Position numbers and translations under genes: made by a program. The notes under the pieces are model-generated. The model did no database searches. It had not been told where the DNA came from and saw nothing but the letters and a program-made list of their open reading frames with translations. From Arachis hypogaea (Eukaryota; Streptophyta; Magnoliopsida; Fabales; Fabaceae): a DNA stretch of 64,000 nt. The stretch is taken from positions 92,952,693-93,016,692 of the forward strand of contig NC_092045.1 in NCBI RefSeq assembly GCF_003086295.3. Direction: 5' to 3'. This document shows, one piece after another, positions 1-12,389 of this stretch; the stretch's first letter is position 1, and each line of letters starts with the position of its first letter.

Positions 1-160
1 CCTACTAAGAACTCCCCAGTTCTTACCCCCTATTTTCACCTCTTTCAGCTACAAGTGCAAAGGTTTAATGCGGAGCTACAGGAGCATAGAAGATTAAGTT
101 CACGAGTTGAGTTATTAGAATTTATTTTCCCTTGTCGTTTATTGTTTTTAGTTTTTAGAG
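1..160. other. Unassigned left-edge flank
   Basis: No gene is visible. The stretch has a phrase (aactccccagttcttacc) that resembles the 'gagaacctcc..attcttacc' block inside the LTR at 7706-11570 (near 10970), so it may be the tail of another LTR-type repeat that continues to the left. It abuts the next LTR directly at 160/161. Confidence 0.3.
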
Positions 161-3100
161 TGTAACACCCTAATTACCCTAAGCCTTACCTCGCGTCGTA
201 AAGCAAAGGTTAATCAAAGGTTACGACAACTCTAAAGCTTATACATAATTATATAGAAGGAAATAATATATTCTAGGAGCCCGATGAAGGATTAAGCTCA
301 AAAACAGAATTGAAAAGCGCAAAACGTTCACACGAGCTACAACTTAAGGCACAAGATATACATACAGATATCAAGACAATATATAGATATATCAAAGTAT
401 CATAGTCATAAGAGTCTAGCCACGGCTCGCGGAATTTAAGCCGGCTAGTCTTATATACAGATATACAAAGTTTAGAAAGTAAAATAGCTTATACAAACTT
501 TCTTTCAAAGTAAGCCTCTAAGAAAATATAAATACAAAAGGTGAGAGAACTAAGCAAAAATAATCAAAGGCTTCAAAACATAGTGAAGATCCTCCGCTCT
601 GTCACCATCAAGCAACTCACCGAGGTGGGTTGCAACCTGCATATGAAAAATAACAACAGAGTATGGGATGAGAACCGGAAGTTCTCAGTATGGTAACAGT
701 GCCCAGTGATATAAGATATAAGACTTCGGAACGCTAGAGGCTATCCTAGAACTTCTTATCCATCACAAGATTCAAGCTTAAAACATAAATAAATTTTAAA
801 ATATTAACTTTAAAACCACAATGAAAAAGGGGTAATCTAACTTAAGGAATTTCTAACTAACAATTCTCTGTTGTCCCACAGCCTTCGCCAGCCTAACCTC
901 CACGCGATCCTATCGCCACCGTCTTCGAAACCTCCTCAATCCCAGCAGAAAACACAAATAATACAATGCAAGTAAAGCACAAGTATAAGCATGTTTATCA
1001 AGTAATTCAAATAGGCAATTCAAGTCAACAAAGCAAGCAAACAAATAAAAGATGCACATGATAAATGCCTATCCTATCTGGCTGTGATATCACATCGTCA
1101 GTTCAACTGCCAACCCGACACACCTCCATGGAGATGTCACCCTTCGGTCTCATAATGGGAACCCCCGAGATATCGTGCCCGGATGACAGTCCAGGATGTC
1201 AATGCTTGCACACTATAGTGATTCCAAAGGGATGCGAGCGGGATACTCTTGCCACGGACCTCACATCTCAAGGTAAATGGGACTAACCACCGCCCTTACG
1301 CCGCCGCCGCGACCTCGATAGGCGGGATTAACTGCTGTCCCTGCCAGGCGCATAGCGTCTCAATAATCTCAGTTTAAAAACATTACATCAGTGGTTTTCA
1401 AAATCATTTCATTCAATGCTCAGTAATTCACCACTTCCATAATTTTTTGTCAGTAATCATCAATATAATACCCCGCCTTCTCACTCAACCAAATCCATCC
1501 TCAATACACCAGAAACCTAAATCTCCGTTCTCTAAACATTTTTGCAAGAAAAGTACCCAATTAAACTTACCTAAAGCATCCCCCATGTTTTGACACCTAA
1601 AAACAATCTAAAGAGACATAAATAAGTGTTACAGAAGTTTGCAAGCTTGCCGAAAAGGTAAAACAGTTAAAAAACAATATGTTTATTGAAAAAAAAGGGT
1701 AGTGTGCGTACGCATAGGGTTTTGCGTACGCACGCCCAGAAAGACTTCCAAGAAGTGTGTGTACGCATAGAGGTGTGCGTACGCACAGTGAGTAAAAATT
1801 TCCATTCTACGTACGCACAGAAACTAAAAATTTCCAATCTGCGTACATGCACAGATACGTGCAAACGCCCTTAATAGAATGCACCGTCTAGCATATGCGC
1901 GCGCACGAGGCTGTGCGTTTGCACAACTTGCAAATTTTGCAGGGTATGTGTGCACATGAGAATGTGCTAATGCTCCCAACAGTAGGCACCTCCATGTGTG
2001 TGGATGCGCACAAGAGTGTGCTAGCGCTTCCAGTAATAGGCACCTCCTTGTGTGTGCGTGCGCACAAGAGTGTGCGTACGCACGTTTTCAAAAATACACA
2101 GCGTGTGCGTGCGCACAAGGCCGTGCATACGCTCAAGTCAAAATTACCCACTGATGAGAGCACGCGCACAGCAGTGTGCGTGCGCACACAAACCAGAAAC
2201 CATAAAATTATGCAACATTACAGAATTCAGGTTTTGACACCAAACTTTAAACGGTCATAACGTTCTCTACAAAAATTCGTTTTCTAAAAACTTTATATCA
2301 ATTTAAAGCTCTCAAAGACATCTTTAACTTAAAATAAGTTTCATTCAATTTTAAGCTTTGAGGCTCAAGTTATGATTCATCAAAGTTCACTAAAAATCTA
2401 TTTTTACCAAAGTTCACTAATTTCTCAAATCCTTGAAATCCATAACCAAAATCAAATACAAACCATACCAAACTCCAAATTACCTCATAACTTACGCTTT
2501 GTGTCACAATTCACCATTCATACCAAATTTCCACTCACATTACAATATCATCAACCTCAATTATCAAGTACATGACACTATAATCATTTCTCCACCAACA
2601 CACTCATCAATCATTATTCTATCACTACCAATCATAATAATCAACCTCAACCATTCACAATATCAATATTCAACACTATTTGTTAAACTCAACAACATTA
2701 CTCACCCAAATCATCAAAGTCATCAATACATCATACATCATCGTGCAATAAATTCAACAAGCCATTTCAATTCAACCTATCCTATGGGTCACTAGCCTAA
2801 GTGTCAAAAAATATTATATATTAAATAGAGAAAACCAAAACCATAACTTGACCGATTTCTAATATGTACCAAAACCCAAGATTGAGTACAAATTAAGCTT
2901 CCAAACACAACCAAGTCACCAATCCAACTCCAAATGCTCCCAAGTATCCAAGGTAATTCCAACAAGCTCCAATATTCAAACTAACATCATATATTTCATA
3001 AAAATCAAAACCTAACATTCACAATGTATCAATTTACAAGGTTTCTTGAGAAATCTTACCTTATCCACTGAAATTTGGGATAGAAACCAACAAGCCCTCA

Positions 3101-4031
3101 CTAATGATTAGTACCTAAACAACCAAAACACAAATTTCACTCAAAACTAAAACCCACCAAATTCGAAATTCTTAGGGCTGCAGGAAGGAAGGAAAAATTC
3201 AAAATCTTACCTATGAAAGTTAGATAAAAGTAACAGGCTCAGCGAGAGCTTTGTGTAGCTACTGACGACACGTGAATCAGAGCACCGTAGCTCAAGATAT
3301 GATAGATTGAAGTTGTATGTGAATAGTAACTTTTCTCGCTTCCTCTCCCCTTCACTTCAGGCACTCACCCGTGTGTGTGTTTATGGTTGATGGGTTCACT
3401 AATGGAGTGTTATATATGTTGGGCTTGAGCCCGGTACAACCCGTTGGCATTTTTATCCCGTTTGGCCTAATTTCAATCCAAACCTTTAAAATCAGTGCCC
3501 GATTTTCAATTTTTAATCATTTTCTTAACTTTTTCTATAATTTTTACTGCTCTTACACACAGTACCGGATAGAGTTAAGTCAGTTCTGCTGGTTAATTTA
3601 CTGGTACACATTTTTACGTAATTTTTTGAAGAAAATTATATTTTCCAACTCAGAAAAATCTATTGAGTCTAAAAATCATATTTAAATTTTTTAATTAATG
3701 TTCTAAATTTTTGAAACCTATTTTGGGTCATTAATTAATTATTAGTTTATGCTAATTAATCATTAATTATTTTCGGTTCTTACATAGAAGGATAGGATTT
3801 GTTTTTGAGAATCGTGAAATAAGTCTATTTATTTAATGCTATGTGAATATACATACCGTGGTAGTTAAGTGGTTTAAAATAAATAATCTTCATTTTCTTA
3901 ATTAAAAATTTCGGTTCGTATTCGCAAAGGCTCAATATTAAATAAAAATAGTATAGAATAAAAAGGTTTAGAGGTAAATATGGCATGAACTTTTAGTACG
4001 ATCATGAGGTGCTAAAAGTTAGGGTGTTACA
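161..4031 (-). mobile_element. LTR (solo or orphan), Ty3/gypsy family A/B/C, minus orientation
   Basis: The unit begins TGTAACACCC and ends GGGTGTTACA, the TG...CA form of an LTR. Orientation comes from comparison with the LTR at 46912-50282: the first ~60 bases here (taccctaagccttacctcgc) are the reverse complement of that LTR's end, and the 'gaggtgggttgcaacctg' block near 625 is the reverse complement of its block near 49786. The length, about 3.87 kb, matches the LTR at 7706-11570 (3.87 kb). No coding capacity is evident; short open frames inside are not proteins. The 5 bases before (tagag) and after (tgtgt) differ, so there is no clean target duplication, and neither a primer-binding site nor a polypurine tract adjoins it. 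It may be a recombined or rearranged solo LTR. Confidence 0.75.
1702..2189. repeat. Array of GTGCGTACGCAC-type palindromes (LTR A)
   Basis: At least ten imperfect copies of the 12-bp palindrome GTGCGTACGCAC and variants (gtgcgcgcac, gtgcatacgc) sit in about 490 bases, often in pairs separated by 5-25 bases of A/T-rich spacer. Each copy is self-complementary and could form a hairpin in single-stranded DNA or RNA. The same arrays occur at 9242-9572 and 48634-48880 in the related LTRs. Confidence 0.8.
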
Positions 4032-4979
4032 TGTGTTATCTTTAACATGTAACAAAAGTCTAAATTTAGGATCCAAATGAGAGATTTCATTAGGTACTTA
4101 GGAAAAAAGTATGATTACTATTAATGAAGCTAAAAAGCTTACAAAACAAAGTGTTCGATTGTTTATGAGGATTAACTTTTTAAGTGGATTCTGTATATCT
4201 TTTTCACATTCAGAGCAAGTAAAATCTTTTCCTGATAATTATAAAGGATGTCCACAAATACAAGAATAAAACCACTAATTATATTGGTTACAAATAGTTT
4301 TAATTTTTCCAACCACATTGAAATAGCCCTCCTATATTAAAAAAAAAAGATTCGACCAAATATGGTAGACTAATTAAATACAAAAATATTGCAACAGATA
4401 AAAAAGATTTAAAGGAATAAGTGATTATGGTACATCATTGAGAAATAATAGAAGTAAGACATATATAAAATTATGATTTCACTAATTAAAAATAGAAAAG
4501 TAACCTCATCATCTTCCCTTAATTCAAGAATAGTTCAATTCTTATATAAATTAGCAAAATCATCATCAACATCAGCAAAAATGCAATCATCACCAATAGT
4601 CAGAATTTCGGTGAACCAAGGCTGGAAAGGATTCAGGCTGCATATATAATGAAGATCAACGGAACAATTTCTAGTTAGGTATTTTTAAAAAATATAACAC
4701 TAAAGAGAAAATATATAACATTTGAGAAATCTAACCTATATATGAACTCCACAACTTGAGGAATCTTAGGGTTAACAGTGATATTTGCACAATTTATGAT
4801 ATTTTACAAGCCAACTTTTCTTTACTCAGCAAGATTGATTAATATAACCTGAAAAATATTCATTAGAAATTGAGTATTTATAGGCTAAACCAAAATAATG
4901 TGATACAGTTAAAAATATATAAATAATAAGTATGGAATAAAAAAAATTTTAAATTATATCTAAAAAACATAACACAGAG
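4032..4979. other. A+T-rich stretch, no gene recognised
   Basis: Nothing convincing was found here. A minus-strand segment around 4560-4640 can be read as an acidic open stretch, which might be the C-terminal tail of the RPA-like remnant to its right, but I cannot assign it. Confidence 0.3.
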
Positions 4980-6118
4980 TATAAGAAACCTCTAAATAAT
5001 TTAACTATGATAGATTGAAGAAGAACAATGGGTGGTTGTACAATAGATTTCATCAAGCTCGAGTGCATTGCCAAAAAATCTCTAAACAGGTTACAATGAA
5101 CATAGCAGCTGAAAGATGTGAAAATCTGTATAAGAATTAGATATTCACTTATTATATGAAAAACACATTACAAATAACGAATTAATGTTAAATATAAATA
5201 AATTGAAAAATAACTATAGTAAAGGTGTTCATGTATTTGAAATGCTTGAATCAAGAATGCCTAACCCATTTGTATAAAGTTGTATGACCACTAACTTTAC
5301 TTTCTTTTCAAAAGAATCTTGAACATATGGATATTAACGGACACTTATCAATAGGCCAATTACATCTAACACAACAAAATGGATAACGAAGTAAAAAACC
5401 TTAATATATGGATTAATTGTTAAATTCAGAGAATAAAAGGATATTGCAAAGAAAACCATTAGTATCTATACAATAAATAGACTAACCTATCAAATATTGG
5501 TCTTCTTTTTGTAATCGTGACACATGTTCAACATTATGTAAAATATAAGGAATATTTGGGAATATGAGACCAGGTAAAAGAATAGCTTCTGTATCAATTT
5601 CAAAAATATTTTGTATCGATGCTTGCTAACTTTGGCTACTTTAAGATTTGGAACCAGTGTGAACTTAGATATAGAGTAAACATCGCCTTGTTTGAGAATA
5701 CCTTCAAATTGAGCTATGAAATGTTCCTTGACAGTACATTGAATATTATGAAACTGAAAAAAATAGATGTTCTCAACATTAAAAAATGAAATACTATTTG
5801 TACAAAAAAGTATTTTCTGGACACATTTGAGTAAAAATATAGAAATTGGATTAAATATTTGATAATATACAACATCAAGCTAATGCATTCAAGATAACTA
5901 ATCAATTCATCCATCAGCAACATTTGAAGGAACAAAACTTTTTCATCTTCAGAGACTGGATTGGAGACAGTCTATAATCTGATGATTTGAACCTTAATTC
6001 TAGAATTTTCACACCAAAAATTTATATTAGCAAGATTTAGCTCTGTTTTCTTGGGGACCAACAAAATTATCTTTGACTCTGTCATTACTCAAGGTACTAA
6101 AGAAACCCATAAGAATAA
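4980..6118 (-). pseudogene. RPA1-like (DUF223/OB-fold) gene remnant, copy C
   Basis: Minus-strand pieces match, in order, the single-stranded-DNA-binding RPA1-like proteins carried by plant Helitrons. At about 6110-5890 an N-terminal exon has RIKVQIIRL followed by a stop and then QMLLMDEL. At 5757-5575 the DUF223 core reads IQCTVKEHF, GDVYSISKFTLVPN and HRYKIF. At about 5095-4985 there is PPIVLLQSIIVKLFRG. These parallel RIKV-RL, KIQATVK, VY-ISNFTVIP and PPVVILQSFKVKVLGG in the other copies of this window. The in-frame stop within the first exon and lack of a clear C-terminus mark it as dead. A possible start (MSYNFEPRRLSEIKNF, codons from 6754 downwards) lies upstream and may be its first exon. 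Confidence 0.6.
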
Positions 6119-6818
6119 TGTATAAGTTGAACAATGAAAACATAAAAATAAGGAGAGTACCAAATTGGATATAACTCACATATATTTAAATATGATAAAA
6201 ACAGCTAGGAATAAAAGGGAAGTTAAAAATTGGAATTCTGATTTCTTCTATGGATGACTAAATTAGATACTTGCCCAAGAAACCTAGAAACAAGCATAGA
6301 GGGAAGTGATATGATAGACTTGTCATGAAGTAGTAGGTAACTGTCAGTAGAATAGTCTTTTTGACTACACTATAATTATGGCTATAACCAATTTCAGAAA
6401 TAGCTTCTATTTCAATCCAATTCAGTCCATATACCTAATTCGTTAACTAAAAAAATCATTAATAAAGTGTTTACTGTTCACAAAAAAAAGTTGTGACCAT
6501 TATAACACAATCATAAAAAAAGTGTTTCCAAAGAATGTTAAAATTCAGAGATTATGAAAAAAATTAGGATAGAAACAGATGAATGAAAAAAATAGAGAGG
6601 ATAAATAGAGAGAGTAGCTATAGCACCGAGCAATCTCTTCGCTGAGCTTGAAATCATCATCGGTGATCTGGGAGACATCGCTACCGGCAAGAGTAGGCGT
6701 ACTCCTGAAATTTTTTATTTCACTCAATCTCCTTGGCTCAAAGTTGTACGACATTGTTTTACCACTCTTTCTTTGGCTTTTAGAAGAAGAAGAAAGATAT
6801 GTTAAAGAAAATAAAGAA
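6119..6818 (-). other. Upstream part of RPA-like copy C; possible first exon
   Basis: Mostly A+T-rich. On the minus strand an ATG near 6754 opens a frame starting MSYNFEPRRLSEIKNF and containing DDDFKLSEEIARCYS. The start resembles short leaders of Helitron RPA-like proteins, but there is no proof. The stretch ends at the truncated TRIM array. Confidence 0.25.
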
Positions 6819-7525
6819 GATAGAGGGGAGCGAAGCATGCCTTATAAGGGTGTAGATACCTCTCCCTAACATGACGCATTTTGACAAGTGAGTATGGGAG
6901 TTTCGGCTATCATCCCTATCGTCAAGGGCAAAATCGTGAGGTCTTGTGTGCCAAAATAGACAATATCGTGCTAGCAGGTGGTCTAGACTGTTACAGATAG
7001 TATCAGAGCAGGAGCCCAGATCGATGTGCCAGCAAGGACGCTTGGGTCTCTTAGGGGGGTGGATTATAAGGTTTCACATCAGTTGGGGAGGGAAACGAAG
7101 CATGCTTTATAAGGGTGTGGATACCTCTCCCTAGCATGACGCGTTTTGACAAATGAGTGTGGGGGTTTCGGCCATCATCCCTATCCTCAAAGGCAAAATC
7201 GTGAGGCTTTGTGTGTGCTAAAGCGGACAATATCGTACTAGCGGGTGGTTTGGGCTGTTATAGATGGTATCAGAGAAGGAGCCCAGATCGATATGCCAGC
7301 AAGGGCACTGGGCTCCCTTAGGGAGTGGATTGTAAGGTCCCACATCGATTAGGGAGGGGAACGAAGCTGCCTTATAAGGGTGTGGATTCCTCTCCCTAGT
7401 ATGACGGTTTTGACGAGTGAATGTGAGGGGTTTCGGCTATCATCCCTATTGTCAAAGGCAAAACCGTGAGGCCTTGTGTGCTAAAGCGGACAATATCGTG
7501 CTAGCGGGTGGTCTGGGTTGTTACA
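6819..7525 (+). mobile_element. TRIM retrotransposon, tandem of three LTRs with two internal regions
   Basis: A roughly 265-base unit is repeated. LTR copies are 6819-6995 (5' truncated), 7065-7262 and 7331-7525. They begin TGTAAGGTCCCACATC or a variant and end GGGCTGTTACA. Between them are two short internal regions of 69 and 68 bases. Each starts with a primer-binding-site-like sequence GATGGTATCAGAG (complement of initiator-Met tRNA 3' end) and runs to GGGGGTGGAT. LTRs of about 195 bases and no coding space define a terminal-repeat retrotransposon in miniature. The LTR text resembles a TRIM I know from many dicots (from memory). The third copy is closest to the consensus; the first and second carry several substitutions. 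Confidence 0.8.
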
Positions 7526-7705
7526 TAAACATTAAAGAACTCTGAGGAAAAGAAATCTCGTTAGAGAAGGTGACTTGGAGATCAAGTCAGAATGGAGGAG
7601 CACACTGGAGAACTTGAATTAAAAATGGGGACAGACTACCCTCACCCATTTACAAGTAACTGAACTCGAATTTTGTGGGCGAAATTTCCAATTAGGTGGG
7701 TAGAA
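7526..7705 (+). mobile_element. 3' end of a gypsy internal region with polypurine tract
   Basis: The last bases before the next LTR read gggcgaaatttcc then aattaggtgggtagaa, directly followed by TGTAAAACCC. This is the usual layout of a Ty3/gypsy chromovirus-like polypurine tract and 3' LTR start. The rest of the internal region and the 5' LTR are missing, having been cut off at or before the TRIM. Confidence 0.6.
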
Positions 7706-9241
7706 TGTAAAACCCAGTTAATTAATGACTAATTAACCATAAATTAAAATATATTCTAGAAAGTGAGGAATGAGGTTTTTATTGTTTAATGTGATAGAGA
7801 AATTTAAAACGATAATTTCGACACCAATTTTAAAGAAATCGGCCCAAGATTGGACCGAACGGGAAAATCGGGTCAATCGGACCCAAGTTGGACCCAAGGC
7901 CCAGCCAAACCTCATTAATATTGAGAGTTTAGCACTCTCTCTCCCTCCAAACACAAACACACACGCTGAATTAGAAACGGGAAGAAGGAGAAGTTCCCAA
8001 ACCCTCATTCTAAGTTCAAGTTGCCATAACTTTTGATCCAGAGCTCCGATTGACGAGTCATTTACGACCACGCGTCGGGCTCGTCGAGCTCTTCAATTCT
8101 ATTCAAACAAAACTATAAGTAAATTGTGCTTTCCTAGCTCCATTTCTGCTGGTATATTAATTTCGGGTTTAAGGTTTGAGGAACTCAATTCCTTGATGAT
8201 TTTTATGTTTTAGGGGTTCACTAGACTTGATTCCTTATGGGTATTGCTCAAGGATCAGTGGGTAAAAGTAAGAAAACTCTAAATCCTTGTGGTTGCCCAA
8301 TTTCATGTGCCCTAGTATTAAAATTATTCAAGTGTATGAACTAGTTGTGTTTATATTGAATTAGAGTTGAAATTGTCAAATTGGAGCTTGATTGAAGTCT
8401 TGGAAAGGTTTGGAGTGGGCATTTGGTGCTGGAAGATCCATTTGAAAGGTGTTGGAGCCTTGAAAGTTGAGAAAAAGTTGAATTGGAAGTGTTCCGGGTT
8501 AAGGGGGGAATTGGCCAAGGTATAGTTTCGGTTTTCTGTATCTAAAATATAATGTGGTTGTGAAAACTTAGGCTAGTGACCCATAGGATAGGAATTGAAG
8601 AACTTGTGGTGATGGTTGATTGGTTGTTGGAATAGTTGTATGATTATGTGATTATTGGTTTTTGAAGTGTATGATTGAAGCTCTTAACTAATGATGTATG
8701 TGAGTTTTGTATGATGATGATACTTGGTATATATAAAGGTTGAATTAAAGTTGAAATTGTGCTTGATATGGATAATTGGTCTTGTATGTTGATCATTGTG
8801 AAATTAGAGACCTTGGTGGTGGAGTTTGATGAAAATGGAAGATTGGTATTAGATTATGTATGTTGTGGATTTTTTAGTTAAAATTTATGAAGTATAATGT
8901 TGATGTGTTGTGGGATGAATATAGAAGTTGTAATGTGGTTGAGATTGAAATATTAAGGTTTTGGTTGGTTTTAAAAATAAATTTGGAAGTACATGTTTTG
9001 GAAATTGGGAGTCTATGAGCTTTGGTAAAAATAGAATTTTAATGAACTTCAATGGATTATATCTTGAGCTATTGTTTTTGGAATTTGATGATATTTATAT
9101 CAAATGAAAGATAATTTCACAAGCTTTAAAATGGTTTAAATTTGGTTGAAATCTGAATTTTTTAGAAGGAGCTATGATCGTTGGAAGTTTGGGCTTAAAA
9201 TCTGAATTTTGCAGACTCTGCAGAATTTGTGATTCCTAGTT

Positions 9242-9572
9242 TGTGTGCGCGTGCACAGCCCTGTGCGGACGCACACCCTATAGAATTCTAGACCTGTGCG
9301 TATGCACAAACCTGTGCGTACGCACACACAGGAAAAAGGCTTCTGCTGGGAGTGCTAGCACGCCCTGTGTGCGCACATAATCAATAAGGCTTTGCGAGCT
9401 GTGCGCACGCACACGTTGGGAAGGACATTCTGTTGATGGCGTTGGCACGCCTTGTGCATGCACTCAGCATTGGAAAATTTTCTTTCTGTGCGTGTGCACA
9501 CCTCTGTACGTACGCACACTTTCTGAAATCACTTCTGGGCATGCGCACGCACACCCCTGTGCGTATGCACAC
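9242..9572. repeat. Array of GTGCGTACGCAC-type palindromes (LTR B)
   Basis: Repeated self-complementary 10-14-mers such as tgtgcgtacgcaca, gtgcatgcac and gtgcgcacgcac, frequently paired with 5-6 bases between (e.g. gtgcgtatgcac, aaacct, gtgcgtacgcac). The placement within the LTR matches the arrays in the other two family members. Confidence 0.8.
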
Positions 9573-11209
9573 GACCCTGTTTTCACTTAAAAACCTTGTT
9601 TTCAAGTCTTTCACCTTCCCAACAAGCTCGTAACCTTCTGAGATACTTTTTCAAGCTTATAAACCCCCAATTTCATCCTTCAAACCTTAGATCAATATAA
9701 AATGCCTAGGATTGAGAGGAAGCTAGGGAAGGGGGGACTTGTGGATGAAGAAATGGAATATAATGAGAAGTTATGATTAATGATGAGGTTATGAGTTGTG
9801 ACGAGGATGGTGGAGTACTGTGTATATGATATGATCCGAATGGCTGTGTGTGATATGAGCCAAATGGCTGTGTGTGATGATGGTCTATAGCTGATTATGA
9901 ATTGTGATTTAAGCCGGATGGCTATGGTAAATTGTGATTTATGGTTGGAAATAAAAATGTGAATGTGAATGTGAATGATTGTTTTATCTTGAGTCTCCTT
10001 TCTCGAAAGTGCGACCCCAGAGAGATGGTGGAAGGTGAGGATCCCCTTCCTTGTTCCTCTTAGTATTGTAAAATCGCCCACGAGATGGTGAGAGGTCAGG
10101 ATCCCTTCCTTGGTTCCTCCTAGGTATATGAGAACGTACCTCCTGGATAGATACAAGGGTTGTGGTTTCTCTCCACTTGCTCCAGGTCGGTTAGTATAGA
10201 GGCTCCCCGGGTGGACACAAGGGTTGTGGTTTCGTCCCACTTGTCCCGGGTTATGGTGAGTAATGATATAGTTATAAGGAATGATTATGGAATGTGTATG
10301 GATGGATGTGAAATGATTATCTGAGACACGAGTTTCTCTGGGTAAAAGCAGTGACTAGCCACCACGTGCTCCAGGTCGAGACTCGATACTCTGCTGACCC
10401 TATGTCGTAAGTGTGGCCGGACACTGTGAAAGGACCGGATGAGCTCGCCCTCGTGGATAAACACCAAGATGGGTGTTGTATGATTATGATTATGATTATG
10501 AGTATGAGTATGTTTATGATTGAGAATTACTCGAGTTGGGAATGCACAACAGAGGGACCGTCCAATGGTTAGCTACCAGGACTTGTCGGGTTGGCTCTAT
10601 AACTGACAGACAAAACTCATCAGCCCCTAGGACAGGCATGCATTATATGCATCTATATGTCTTGTTTGGATTGCCTAAGTGATTGCATAACTAAATGCTA
10701 CTTGATTATCTGCTATATTTGATTCCTATTTGTGATTTCTCTATTTGTAATAATTGTGTTTGTTGCATTCGGTTCCGTTGGTGGTTGGGAGGTTTGGAGG
10801 AGTTAGAAAGGGAAGTTTTAGATAGCTCTGAAGACCCTTAGTTAGTTGCCTATTTTAATTTCATGGTTTAGTAATGTTTTAAGCTTTAATTATATGTTGG
10901 AAGTTCTAGGAATGCCTTCGGCTTTCCCAGGACATTATATGTTAGATATGTGGCCACTGTTACCATGCTGAGAACCTCCAATTCTTACCCATGCGGATTT
11001 TGTGGTTTTCAGATGCAGGACAGGCGACACCTCGCTGAAGCATGCTGGAAGCTTCTGATGTTGTGAAGATCTCTACCTTTTGGGTTTATTTGGGTTATTT
11101 ATACTTGTATAGATATTTATTATCTCCACTTATTATATATATGTTGTATTAATTCCTCTTAGAGGTGATTTTGGAGACTCAGGTTTTGTAACTCTGTATT
11201 TTGGGTTTT

Positions 11210-11211
<2 letters not shown>

Positions 11212-11275
<64 letters not shown>
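11212..11275. repeat. (TA)n microsatellite
   Basis: About 32 uninterrupted TA units inside the LTR at 7706-11570. Confidence 0.95.
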
Positions 11276-11278
<3 letters not shown>

Positions 11279-11570
11279 GCTCGGGCCGGTTTATCTTCGC
11301 GAGCCGAGTCTTGAGTTCTATTATATGTATTTTGGAACTCTTTGTATATAAACTTCTTAGCTTGTTCTATCTTGAGCTGTCTGCTTTATCGCTTCGTGAG
11401 CGTTACGCTTTTCAATTCAACGGTTTTGTTTTATCCCTTTCTTCAAAGGCTCATAGTTATAAATCTTTTTTACTATATTATATATTAAATTTTTATTTTT
11501 GGAGGTCGTAGTGCCTCGCCACCTCTATTTTACATCCTAAGTGTAAAACTCTGTGTGGTAGGGTATTACA

Positions 11571-12389
11571 AAGAAAAAGAAGAAGAAAAAAGAAGGGTAA
11601 AAATTTAAAAGAAAAGGATGAGAAAACAGTGAAGTGTAAGTTTAGTAATATACATCTCATCACTTTTTTTTATAAATTCAAAAATTATTTAATTTTTTAA
11701 TTTGGTCAAATTTAAAAAAGTGTGAAAAAATTTATATGTGAGCATGTAACTCATTAATTTGCTATTTTTTATAATTATCTTTTTATTGTGGATACATTAT
11801 ACTATAACATTCTAAAAATGTTTTTCAATTCTCTTTTAGCAATTTACTACAAAAATATAAATGAAAAATAAAACGAGAGAATCAAAATTGAAACGGTAAT
11901 AATAGATTAAATCCCAATGAATGAGGAAAAAAATATGAATTTAAAATCAAAGAAAAAATAAACTTATTTAACCAATTTGGAAGACAATTGGAACCTTTGA
12001 AAAATTGATATATAAATAATTCAACTTCACATACTTTTACCGTATAATTCAAAGAATAAGAAAATATTCTTAATGTATATAACACCATAAATGAAAAAAA
12101 TAAATGGACAAATACATAAAATAAACTATTTCTGAGTTTGCGTGTCAAACATTTATGAAACAACATTGTTAAACTGAAAGGAAAAGAATTATGTTTCATA
12201 AATAATACTGATAATAATTGTTTGTAATGTAATTTGAAGTCCACATAATAATTATGAAACTTATAATAGTTAAAATACGTAGAACTGAATTTTAAGATAT
12301 CTAAATTCACACAGTTTATTCACATAAATAAAAATTACATTACACATTAAATTGTTAAATTAGTTTAATTATATTGCAAAAAGATTTGT
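11571..12389. other. A+T-rich spacer, no gene recognised
   Basis: Begins with a purine-rich aagaaaaagaagaag run right after the LTR. A minus-strand open frame (11882-12310) is rich in F, Y and L as expected from A+T-rich sequence and resembles nothing I know. Confidence 0.4.

Larger units (their letters stand above)
7706..11570 (+). mobile_element. 3' LTR, Ty3/gypsy family A/B/C, plus orientation
   Basis: Starts TGTAAAACCC and ends GGGTATTACA (3865 bp). It shares ordered landmarks with the LTR at 46912-50282: an 'acgagtcattt...cacgcg...tcgagc' block near 8055, a palindrome array near 9.2-9.6 kb, an 'agatgcaggacaggcgacacctcgctga' region near 11010 and a closing 'tagggtattaca'. It is preceded by a polypurine tract, so it is a 3' LTR of a truncated element rather than a solo LTR. 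No protein is encoded; the open frames within it are accidental. Confidence 0.75.

Noticed and set aside
1702..2189. Regularly spaced short palindromic repeats suggesting a CRISPR array
   Set aside because: The repeats are 10-14 bases, vary, are unevenly spaced, lie in a plant LTR and have no cas genes; the same applies to 19481-19625 and 22837-23008.
1065..3685. Plus- and minus-strand open frames inside the LTR at 161-4031
   Set aside because: They are products of palindromic or low-complexity sequence within an LTR and show no family match. Both strands are open at once in the palindrome array because it is self-complementary.
11571..12389. Helitron 3' terminus (hairpin plus CTRR) for the minus-strand Helitron
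   Set aside because: I looked for YYAG followed by a G+C-rich hairpin on the plus strand near the ends of the RPA-like copies and found no convincing one.
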